A program made the position numbers and the translations under genes. Under the pieces are notes generated by a model, which did no database searches, had not been told where the DNA came from, and worked only from the letters and a program-made list of their open reading frames with translations. Source: a virus. Taken from it: a stretch of 30,732 nt of DNA. Positions 13,042 through 20,034 of this stretch are shown here, piece after piece; position 1 is the stretch's first letter, and the number at the start of each line of letters is the position of its first letter. The stretch is taken from IMG/VR virus record IMGVR_UViG_3300047457_000168, positions 1 through 30,732 of that record. One strand, 5' to 3'.

Positions 13042-14007
13042 TTACGATATTTGTTCGAATGTTCCAACTTGGTCAAGGAATGGCACTTGAACCCCAGCGC
13101 GGAATTTAGAACGTAGATAAATTACATCGTCGTCGAAGCTATACCACAAATCGTATGATTCGAAATCGCTTGACAAGTCAGTTCCGAAATAGAAATGTGA
13201 CGCGCGACCAGTGTATATTTTGGTCGTTCCGTTCAATCCGTTCAATTTAACAACTCGCATATTTGTTCCCGGTAACATGATTTCGTTCATTGTTCCGATT
13301 TGTGCTGGGTTGTAATGGAACATATTTAAATCAACCAAGTTTTTCAAAAGGAAATTGAAATTGCTTCGTGACGTGAAACAAATGAAATCTTGACCTTCTG
13401 CGATGTTTGACGGTGTGTTGGTAAACGCTTCGTAAAAAATATCAAAGGCGTTTGTTGCGTCAATTGTCACCGCACCGAACGTAGTGTTCAAGTCAACACA
13501 ACCATTCGCAACAGTTAGGAATGAATTGAATCCGTTCATGAACGCAAGGTTGCCCGAACCAGAAACCTTGTTCCCTTGCCAAATTAATTTTTCAAGTTCG
13601 AACGCGTGTAACTCTAAAAGGTAGTTAATTAAAACTTGTTCGAATGGCAACGTTTTGTCCTCCGCCATTGCACCCGGACGCAATGCCAATTGTGTCCAAA
13701 ATCCAGCTAAATCTTTTTGGCAAAACTTCTTTAAATAACCGATTGTTTCAACGGAAATTTGACGATCGGTGAAAATCGTGTCACCACTTGGTGACATGGA
13801 ACAATCGCCGTTTTGGTAAACGATTGAATCGTTTAACAATTTAAGGTCTTCAGTTCCTTTGATTCCTTGCTGAATTGCAATGTAACTTAACGTTTGCGCT
13901 TCAGTTACTGAACGGTGAATAAGGTCTTCGCGTTGGTCGTCAACGTAAGGCGCTAATCCAGATACATCGTAGTCAAAATTTGACTTTACATACTTTTTAA
14001 TAGACAT
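13042..14007 (-). CDS. Major capsid protein (HK97-fold)
   Basis: The protein has 321 residues and starts MSIKKYVKSNFDYDVSGLAP. Capsid-like features are an N-terminal helix with E-x-L-I-x-R-S (about 28-33), a spine-helix region (QVLINYLLELHAFELEKLIW), a loop with FMNGF (an I-x-G-type strand), the P-domain stretch FDIFYEAFTNTPSNI, and a closing LMLPGTN-like strand plus YFGTDL and FRAGVQV. The glycine- and aromatic-rich end is typical for the final strands. It follows a protease and scaffold gene, the classical head assembly order, and is followed by a strong hairpin. The high codon quality and terminator fit an abundant product. Confidence 0.82.
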   Translation of the reverse strand: MSIKKYVKSNFDYDVSGLAPYVDDQREDLIHRSVTEAQTLSYIAIQQGIKGTEDLKLLNDSIVYQNGDCSMSPSGDTIFTDRQISVETIGYLKKFCQKDLAGFWTQLALRPGAMAEDKTLPFEQVLINYLLELHAFELEKLIWQGNKVSGSGNLAFMNGFNSFLTVANGCVDLNTTFGAVTIDATNAFDIFYEAFTNTPSNIAEGQDFICFTSRSNFNFLLKNLVDLNMFHYNPAQIGTMNEIMLPGTNMRVVKLNGLNGTTKIYTGRASHFYFGTDLSSDFESYDLWYSFDDDVIYLRSKFRAGVQVPFLDQVGTFEQIS

Positions 14008-14010
14008 GAT

Positions 14011-14745
14011 TTATAGATTTTTATAAGTTTTTAAAAATTGTTGCTTGGCAGTAAGGTTGCCAGTCCTTGCGAATTTTTCGCTTTCTTTTGTTTCATTTGA
14101 CGGCATCGCCTTGAACGATTCGAAATCGTTTCGCACTGTAGCGATTTCATTTTTCAATTGTGCGTTTTCGTCGGAAATACCTTTCATCATTTCCGCAACG
14201 GCTTCGATTGATCGTGCGAATGATTCAAGTTTTCCGTTGACGATTGCTTCAACATCAATTGCCGACATTGATTCCTCAACCGTTTCGGTTGTCATTTCAT
14301 TTATCTTGGTAATTACGGCGCTTGCAACGTCGTACGCTTTGTCCATTTCAAGTCCTAATTCGGACGCGATTATTTCGGTAACGCCTTCCAAAACCGCGGG
14401 TAAAATTTCACCGGGAACCGCTTCAAATTCCGCGGATGTTTCTTCGGTTGTGGTTTCGCTTGAACCCCTTTCGTCTACAACTTCGGAAATAAATCCATCC
14501 GCGTCAACGGTAATTGTCACACCCATGTAATCGCCTCCGAGCGCGTGCGTTCCTTCGGGTGCTGGGATTCGACCTTCATCTGTTACGATAAAAACTTGTT
14601 GACCAACTTCCAAAGATTCGAATTCAATGGTTGTTTCGCCATCTAATAAGGTAGCCGTTTCAAAGTTCGTTTGAACTTTTTCGGCATTTTCGAACATGGT
14701 CTTGATTCGACCAAGTTCATTCATTACTTTTTCAAATGCGTTCAT
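14011..14745 (-). CDS. Scaffold protein with N-terminal beta domain
   Basis: The 244-residue acidic protein starts MNAFEKVMNELGRIKTMFEN. Residues about 31-90 form a beta-like part (ATLLDGETTIEFESLEVGQQ, VFIVTDEGRIPAPEGTH, VTITVDADGFI). A low-complexity acidic Thr/Glu linker follows (SSETTTEETSAEFEA), then helices with coiled-coil character (IEAVAEMMKGISDENAQLKN) and a basic C-terminus (LTAKQQFLKTYKNL), which in scaffolds binds the capsid protein. Position between protease and capsid supports this. The linker may be where the protease cuts. The start lies 17 bases downstream of the repeated 19-base late motif (14763-14781). Confidence 0.75.
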   Translation of the reverse strand: MNAFEKVMNELGRIKTMFENAEKVQTNFETATLLDGETTIEFESLEVGQQVFIVTDEGRIPAPEGTHALGGDYMGVTITVDADGFISEVVDERGSSETTTEETSAEFEAVPGEILPAVLEGVTEIIASELGLEMDKAYDVASAVITKINEMTTETVEESMSAIDVEAIVNGKLESFARSIEAVAEMMKGISDENAQLKNEIATVRNDFESFKAMPSNETKESEKFARTGNLTAKQQFLKTYKNL

Positions 14746-14762
14746 TTATTTGTTTTTTGTTT

Positions 14763-14781
14763 ATTATGTAATCTTGTTCGA
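14763..14781 (-). promoter_or_regulatory. Late-gene motif copy A (upstream of scaffold)
   Basis: Plus-strand ATTATGTAATCTTGTTCGA. It ends 17 bases upstream of the scaffold start codon on the minus strand. It differs from copy C (24091-24109) only at the second and last base. See the finding on the four copies. Confidence 0.55.
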
Positions 14782-14783
14782 AA

Positions 14784-15689
14784 TTATAATTCGCCCAATT
14801 CTTTCAATTTAGATTCCGTCCATCGCAACCCAGCTTTTCCGCCCCACATTAAATATGAAATTGTTCCACACGCGGACGTGTCGGATTCGTTGTAATATGT
14901 TTCCGCGCGCGATAAATACGAATACATTCTTTTAATGACATCCAACGAAACGGTATCGCGGTTCGCCAACGTGGTCGCGCGTAATCGACCAACTCTCGTT
15001 GCGCATTTATTCCCGTTCTTTTCGTTCAATTCCAAACCACGTTTTGCGTTATTCGAAACCGCTTCCGGGTAATCGTTAAACATTCGGATTCGTTCAACGT
15101 TTCTTTTCCAAAGTTGAATTTCTTTTAAAATCGCTTCGAATTCGGATTCTTGTGTCTTGTCGGTTTCGATTAAATTAAAAACGCCCTCGATTGAAAACCC
15201 GTTGAATTCGCCATTCTTTGCCCGCTCGAATAGTGCTTTATCCGTTACCTTATAAGAAACTAACCACGAACCGTCGTTCGCATCTTTGAAACGTTCGGGT
15301 GCTGTGAATCCCCTTGCGTTGTCGATTTGGTAGCTCATAATCATATAAACCCCATCAACAACCTTGTGCGGATTGTGGTCAAGATTGACGTTGTTAAAAT
15401 TGTTCCGCCTTGCGTAATCAAAAATAATATCGCGAATCGCTTGTTTCGTGAACACGACGTAATATTCCTCCTTTGATTTGTCGTCGTATCGATAAATCGG
15501 TGTGTCCGATGAAATCGCAATTCCGGTAATTACTTGTTGTTCATCGTTGAATTCGTATGCAATTCGCTTGTTGAACATTTCAAAGTTCTTTTCATGCGCG
15601 GGAAATTCAACCATTGCATTGTAGGACACCGTTGTTTCTGGATCGTCCAAGTCAATCATGATTTCGTAAATTGGTAGTTCTTTTCTCAT
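14784..15689 (-). CDS. XkdF-like prohead protease with C-terminal LWGG domain
   Basis: I use ATG 15689 (MRKELPIYEIMIDLDDPETT); an in-frame ATG at 15767 lies inside the divergent gene. Residues 1-200 resemble the XkdF-type (PBSX) prohead protease: YDDKSKEEYYVVFTKQAI, NVNLDHNPHKVVDG (His in the conserved N-x-DH pattern), WLVSYKVTD and GEFNGFSIEGVFN (Ser-Ile-E-G near the active site). Such proteins process scaffold and capsid. The C-terminal 105 residues form a second domain: SNNAKRGLELNEKNG, TRVGRLRATTLANRDTVSLD, IKRMYSYLSRAE and SYLMWGGKAG. A domain with this A-x2-LANG-x-x-VS ... WxLWGG pattern is attached to several phage head proteins; I do not know its function. Confidence 0.75.
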   Translation of the reverse strand: MRKELPIYEIMIDLDDPETTVSYNAMVEFPAHEKNFEMFNKRIAYEFNDEQQVITGIAISSDTPIYRYDDKSKEEYYVVFTKQAIRDIIFDYARRNNFNNVNLDHNPHKVVDGVYMIMSYQIDNARGFTAPERFKDANDGSWLVSYKVTDKALFERAKNGEFNGFSIEGVFNLIETDKTQESEFEAILKEIQLWKRNVERIRMFNDYPEAVSNNAKRGLELNEKNGNKCATRVGRLRATTLANRDTVSLDVIKRMYSYLSRAETYYNESDTSACGTISYLMWGGKAGLRWTESKLKELGEL

Positions 15690-15695
15690 GTTTAT

Positions 15696-15714
15696 ATTAT
15701 GTATCTTTGTTCGA
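15696..15714. promoter_or_regulatory. Late-gene motif copy B, in a divergent 24-base gap
   Basis: Plus-strand ATTATGTATCTTTGTTCGA. It ends six bases upstream of the protease start on the minus strand and, on the plus strand, contains an exact TAnnTTTG box for the Stealth-like gene. Compared with copies A and C, the changes are confined to the AATC/ATCT core. Confidence 0.55.
15702..15709 (+). promoter_or_regulatory. TATCTTTG promoter box of the plus-strand gene
   Basis: TATCTTTG matches the Bacteroidetes -7 consensus and ends four bases before the ATG at 15714, the same spacing as at 12394-12389, so the transcript would be leaderless. I see no clear TTG at the ideal -33 distance, which lowers confidence. 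Confidence 0.5.
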
Positions 15715-16376
15715 TGACTTTTGTTTTCCCTTATCGACGCGGACGCGATGAATTCGAAATTCAACAATCAATCCGATTCATTCGAATGTCATTCCCGAAT
15801 GCGGACATTGTAACCGTTGGCGACAAGGTCGCTGACATTGACAACATTCCATGTCCACAATTCAACAACATTCGCGGTTGTGACGTGACCAATAAGATGT
15901 TGACCTTTGCCCGTGAACGTGGGGGTGAATTCATTTATATGAATGACGATTTCTTCGTGACGCCAAAACTTCGAGCCGACATTCCTATTCATTCCGGGAC
16001 GCTTGAAATTGTGGATCAACATCCCGCGCATTACCGCGAAGCCATGTTTAACACAATTGAATTCTTGAAATATTATGAACGCCCGTTGTGGAATTTTGAA
16101 ACGCATTCCCCCGTTTTAATGGATTCCGAAAAACTACTTCAAACCTTTGAATTGATTGACTGGAAAAAATACAACCATTTTGTAAAGTCAATTTACCTCA
16201 ACATGAACTTACCCGAATTTATTCGAAAAGGTCACAACGTTAAATTGCATCAAGACAATATCGACAAAGCTACGGAATTACTTCAAACCTATGGATGTTT
16301 TTCAACCAATGAAACATTTTTAACCCCGCGCGGTCGGTCGTGGCTTACCAACTTGTTTTGGATTCTTGAAGTTTGA
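15714..16376 (+). CDS. Stealth-like sugar-phosphotransferase / GT-A-type protein (only plus-strand gene)
   Basis: From ATG 15714 (MTFVFPYRRGRDEFEIQQSI) the product has 220 residues; an in-frame ATG at 15699 would overlap the promoter box. The arrangement R-x-x-EF-x-IQQSIRFI, a VTVGD strand (34-38), PQFNNIRGCDVTNKML (48-63) and FIYMNDDFF (73-81) closely follows conserved region 2 of Stealth proteins, which transfer hexose-1-phosphate in capsule synthesis. NDD would bind the metal and nucleotide. Later conserved blocks are less clear, so a related glycosyltransferase is also possible. It runs against all neighbours, sits 24 bases from the divergent protease start and overlaps the end of the tape measure gene by 32 bases. 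This looks like a cargo gene that alters a surface polysaccharide or the virion. Confidence 0.65.
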   Translation: MTFVFPYRRGRDEFEIQQSIRFIRMSFPNADIVTVGDKVADIDNIPCPQFNNIRGCDVTNKMLTFARERGGEFIYMNDDFFVTPKLRADIPIHSGTLEIVDQHPAHYREAMFNTIEFLKYYERPLWNFETHSPVLMDSEKLLQTFELIDWKKYNHFVKSIYLNMNLPEFIRKGHNVKLHQDNIDKATELLQTYGCFSTNETFLTPRGRSWLTNLFWILEV

Positions 16377-19152
16377 CCTTGTTTTGCGTCGCGGAAATAT
16401 CCGATTCCAAAACAAAAACTTGCGTCGACGTGGTCGGCGTTCCTTGAACGGCGCCCCCTAACAATCCAGCGGTTGCGGTTGTGTTCGGTGTTGACGTGAA
16501 CGAACTTGCCGACGCCCCCGCAATCGATGAACCCGCGCCCCCGGTTGATGTTGACGGCATCGACGGGACCCCGCCCGCCTTATATTGTTGGTTCGCAATC
16601 GCCATTGCTTGCGTTATTCCGATGACGCCAGCCGTAGCAATTCCCGCGATTCCCAACGGTGACGGCGGGGGACCATATTCCGCGATCGCTTTCACGATTG
16701 CCGACGCCGTGTCGATTGCGACTTGACTTAATTTGATTGCTTTGTCCCGGTTAAATTGCGCTTTCTTTATTTTTTCCTCTTGATTGTAGGCGTTCAATTG
16801 CACTTGATATTTTTGCTTGGCGAAATTTTGTTCGATTTGTTTCTTTTGTTCTGCGGTCAAGTTTTCCGCGTTCAATTCCGCTTGCATTTTCGCGTCAAGA
16901 TTTGCGAGGTCTTCGTCACGATTTTTTTGTAATGAATTAATTCGCGCTTGGTCGATTTGATTAAACAAGTCATTTAAAACCTTGACGGTGTCAAGTCCCT
17001 TTTGTAATTTACCAAGTGTATCCGTTAACCCTTTTAATTGTTCTTCGCGTGCCTTTTTTTCTTGTTCTTTTATGTAATCGTTTTTCTTTTTATTTATTTC
17101 CTTTTCCTTTTCCGCAAGTTCGGTTTGCAACTTCAATTTAGCGTTGGCAAATTGGTCCTCGGTAATTACGCCCAACTTTAACGCCTCTTCTAAATCTTTG
17201 ATTTGTGTCGCTTGTTGAATTTTCAATTCCTCCGTTTCCTTGTCGAATTCGTCGGTAATTAACAACGTAAACATTTCGCGCAATTCCATTTTGCGTTTTT
17301 CCGTTTCCGCTAAATTCTTGATATCTTCGTCAAGGTATTTCAAATTAATCCCTTGAATATCTTTTCGCAAATTGGTTTCCGCTTGCGTCAACAACGCCTT
17401 TTCCTCGGCGCTTAATTTTTCAATTGCGTTTTTCCGTAGGTTAGCAATTGCGGTTTCATATTCTTGACGTTTCATTTTGTTATCTGCAAAACGCTTGTCA
17501 AGTTCCGCCTTTTCCTCTTTGGTCGCATTAATTAAAAATTGTTCCTTATAATTATTGAATTCCTCTTGACGCAACGCGATTTCCTTTTGAATCCCCGCAT
17601 CCATCCCCGCAATTTTTTGTTTTTCCGTTTCGTCCGCAAGTTTGATTTCGTTATTGTAAAGTTTTTCAAGTTCTGAAATAACACCCTCGCGTTGTTTTCG
17701 CGCTTCGTCAATCCTTCCCTTTGTCGCTTGCTTTTGTTGGTCTTGTTGTTTTTTAAGATTGTCGGCTTGTTGTTTTTGCGCATCCGCTTGCGCCTTTTGT
17801 TGCGCTTTCAAATCGTCCGCTTGTTGTTTTTTTACGTCCGCTTCAAACACCGCAAGCGAATTCGTTGCGTCTTTTAAGTCCTCTTGTGATTTGGCAAGTT
17901 CCCTTTTGCTGGTTTCAATCGCTTTATAAAGTTCATTCAATCGCGCGATTTCCTCCTTTGAACCAAAAACCGTTGTCCCTTCGCCTCGTCGCAATGTTGA
18001 TTTGAACAATTCATATTGCAACGCCGTTTGTTTAACGATGTTTTCGTTTTCCTTTACCAAATCTTTTCGATATTGAATCGACGCCTTGATTCGTGCGCGT
18101 TCCAAATCGGTCGTGTTTTTTCCTTGTGCTTTTGCCAACGCGATTTGTCGTCCAAATTGCGCGTCTTCTTTGTTGAATGAATCCGTTCGCGCTTGCATTC
18201 GTTGACGCGTCTTTTCAATTTCGCGGTCGATGTTGGCAATTTGTTGTTCGGTTCTTTTTTTGTCTTCCCTTGACATTCCAGCGCTGGCGTTGTCGGTCAA
18301 ACCAATCGCATCCGTCAACCAATTAAAACCATCCGCAACGTAATCAATAACCCCGGACAACTTGTCAAGGTTTGCAATCAACATCCCAACCCCAACGATC
18401 AACGCGCCTATTCCCGTTGAAATCAACGCGCCCCTCAAAACCTTTAACGCCGTCGATGTTCCGGTTGTCGCCGTTGTCATTCCAATTTTTGCGCTGGTGT
18501 TTGCTTTGGTCGATGCGGTTTCGGAATTTATAGCCGTAATCGAACCCGTCATGATAAAGTTTTGCGCCTTTTGTAACGCGGTCCGAATTTGAATTCCGAG
18601 AATCGCCTCCTTATTTAGGTTGTTTGCAATTGTAGAAACCGCGTTGACAAGTCCTTGAGTCGCTTGCAATTTTACCATTGTTTGCGTCAACTTCTCATTT
18701 TCGATTCCAGTCAACGCAACCGCGCTTGTCACACCTTGGAAAACCGCGACACCCGTTCCAATTCCAGCCATTGCCGTGTCAAGTCCAACGAAATCGCTCG
18801 ACAACGCGGTCGTTTGCGCTTTCAAGTCACCGATTCGGTCCTTTAAATCGGACGCGTTTTGTAACGCTTGCGCCCCAACGGGGGATTGCGACCCGGTATT
18901 GATTGCGATGTTTTGGTATTCCTTCATGACTTGCGTCATTTCCCGCATCGACAACCCGCCCGCCTCAAGTTTGGCGTCTAATTCCGCCAGCTTTTGCGCG
19001 TAGGCATCCAAACCGCTATTGTCCTTTGCGGTCGTTTGCGCTTTTTGTAGGTCCTTGTCAAGGTCTTTGACGGCTTTATCCGCGTTTTGTAGGTCTTGAA
19101 CGGAATTACCGGTGTTAACTTGTACCGTGAAAATTGCTTGTTTTTCAGCCAT
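16345..19152 (-). CDS. Tape measure protein
   Basis: The longest gene: 935 residues. It starts MAEKQAIFTVQVNTGNSVQD, has long coiled-coil stretches (about residues 15-120 and 275-720, rich in Ala, Lys, Glu and Gln, including KAQADAQKQQADNLKKQQDQ), a hydrophobic segment (ALISTGIGALIVGVGMLIAN, 242-261), and a Gly/Pro/Ser/Thr-rich C-terminus preceded by GIAGIATAGVIGITQAMAIA. These are hallmarks of tape measure proteins, which fix tail length and line the tail tube. By the usual rule of about 0.15 nm per residue the tail would be near 140 nm, a siphovirus length. Its last 32 bases overlap the convergent plus-strand gene. Confidence 0.9.
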   Translation of the reverse strand: MAEKQAIFTVQVNTGNSVQDLQNADKAVKDLDKDLQKAQTTAKDNSGLDAYAQKLAELDAKLEAGGLSMREMTQVMKEYQNIAINTGSQSPVGAQALQNASDLKDRIGDLKAQTTALSSDFVGLDTAMAGIGTGVAVFQGVTSAVALTGIENEKLTQTMVKLQATQGLVNAVSTIANNLNKEAILGIQIRTALQKAQNFIMTGSITAINSETASTKANTSAKIGMTTATTGTSTALKVLRGALISTGIGALIVGVGMLIANLDKLSGVIDYVADGFNWLTDAIGLTDNASAGMSREDKKRTEQQIANIDREIEKTRQRMQARTDSFNKEDAQFGRQIALAKAQGKNTTDLERARIKASIQYRKDLVKENENIVKQTALQYELFKSTLRRGEGTTVFGSKEEIARLNELYKAIETSKRELAKSQEDLKDATNSLAVFEADVKKQQADDLKAQQKAQADAQKQQADNLKKQQDQQKQATKGRIDEARKQREGVISELEKLYNNEIKLADETEKQKIAGMDAGIQKEIALRQEEFNNYKEQFLINATKEEKAELDKRFADNKMKRQEYETAIANLRKNAIEKLSAEEKALLTQAETNLRKDIQGINLKYLDEDIKNLAETEKRKMELREMFTLLITDEFDKETEELKIQQATQIKDLEEALKLGVITEDQFANAKLKLQTELAEKEKEINKKKNDYIKEQEKKAREEQLKGLTDTLGKLQKGLDTVKVLNDLFNQIDQARINSLQKNRDEDLANLDAKMQAELNAENLTAEQKKQIEQNFAKQKYQVQLNAYNQEEKIKKAQFNRDKAIKLSQVAIDTASAIVKAIAEYGPPPSPLGIAGIATAGVIGITQAMAIANQQYKAGGVPSMPSTSTGGAGSSIAGASASSFTSTPNTTATAGLLGGAVQGTPTTSTQVFVLESDISATQNKVKLQESKTSW

Positions 19153-19345
19153 GTAAAGAAATTAAAAAATCGTTGATGTCCTCGAATGATTCGCCGTTGA
19201 TTGACATTGTGGTGTCCATAAAAATGACACCGCGATCCGTTGAAACGTGCGCTTGTGTTTTGTCAAGAATTTCGTCTTGACCTTCAAATGTGAATTCGAT
19301 TTCATTCATGATAAAACCGTTTTCGATTGTGGTTAAATTAGTCAT
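19145..19345 (-). CDS. Small protein upstream of tape measure (66 aa)
   Basis: The protein begins MTNLTTIENGFIMNEIEFTF. An alternative start is Met13 (MNEIEFTFEGQDEIL), at 19309. It is acidic, with a sheet-like centre (VIFMDTTMSINGESF) and a hydrophobic C-terminal end (DINDFLISLHG). It overlaps the tape measure start by eight bases and the end of the fibre gene by eight. Small genes before a tape measure sometimes encode tail-assembly chaperones, but this one is far smaller than usual and has no visible slippage partner. The function is unknown. Confidence 0.6.
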   Translation of the reverse strand: MTNLTTIENGFIMNEIEFTFEGQDEILDKTQAHVSTDRGVIFMDTTMSINGESFEDINDFLISLHG

Positions 19346-20033
19346 AAATTTGAACTATGTATTTTTTGTGTCCTAAATTGTCCGGTGTTGTCGTTGAATT
19401 TTGAACGGCAAAAATCAAATAATTGTCAACCAAATTGTTGAACGCAACATTTGAAATTGTCGACGCGGTTAAATCCGTCGCGAATCCATTCACAACACTA
19501 ATGCAAATTAAATTCGTCCCATCAAACAAAAAATTCCTTTCGAATCGTTGAAAATAACTTGAGCCATTCATTGATTGACTACTCGCAAGTAATGTTGCAC
19601 CCGTCAACGAATTCGTTGTGTTTATATAAATTCGACCCGTTGACGTTGTTGATCCCGCGCTTTTCGTTAAAATGTTTCGAACCCAAATTGATTTATTTGC
19701 CGTCAACGTTCCCGCTGGTATTAAAACCGACGCGCTAATTTGATTCGTTGTACCGGTTAAATTCAACCCCGTTCCACTTGCCAACGTAATCGGATTCGTT
19801 TGAATCGTAATGTTGCCCGAACCAAGCAAAGACGTTGAGTTGATTGTTTTGATATTCGTCCCGGAAATCAACGTCGCTTGACGTCCCTCTTGTGCGCTGG
19901 TAATTATTTCCGCGCCCGTTATTGACTTTGTTGCGTAGCCATCCGGTGCAACCTCCGAAATCATTAATAAATCGGTTGAATCAAGCGCCCGTTCTTTTGG
20001 CGTCAATTGTGAAATTTTCTTTTTTTCTTGCAT
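19338..20033 (-). CDS. Tail fibre-like protein
   Basis: The 231-residue protein opens MQEKKKISQLTPKERALDST, followed by DLLMISEVAPDGYATKSITGAEI, an N-terminal attachment pattern seen in tail fibres of Bacteroidetes phages. Next comes the shaft signature INSTSLLGSGNITIQ (about 65-80), a repeat type found in many fibre proteins, then a Ser/Thr/Asn-rich beta body (SAGSTTSTGRIYINTTNSLT) and a terminal domain ending KYIVQIYD. It probably contacts the host surface at the tail tip; it is shorter than most receptor-binding proteins, so it may be an accessory fibre. It is encoded directly after the large tip protein. Confidence 0.65.
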   Translation of the reverse strand: MQEKKKISQLTPKERALDSTDLLMISEVAPDGYATKSITGAEIITSAQEGRQATLISGTNIKTINSTSLLGSGNITIQTNPITLASGTGLNLTGTTNQISASVLIPAGTLTANKSIWVRNILTKSAGSTTSTGRIYINTTNSLTGATLLASSQSMNGSSYFQRFERNFLFDGTNLICISVVNGFATDLTASTISNVAFNNLVDNYLIFAVQNSTTTPDNLGHKKYIVQIYD

Positions 20034-20034
20034 T

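Noticed and set aside
14045-14530. 161-codon plus-strand frame opposite the scaffold gene
   Set aside because: Ser/Thr/Ala-rich mirror of the acidic Thr/Glu-rich scaffold; no motif and no plus-strand promoter.
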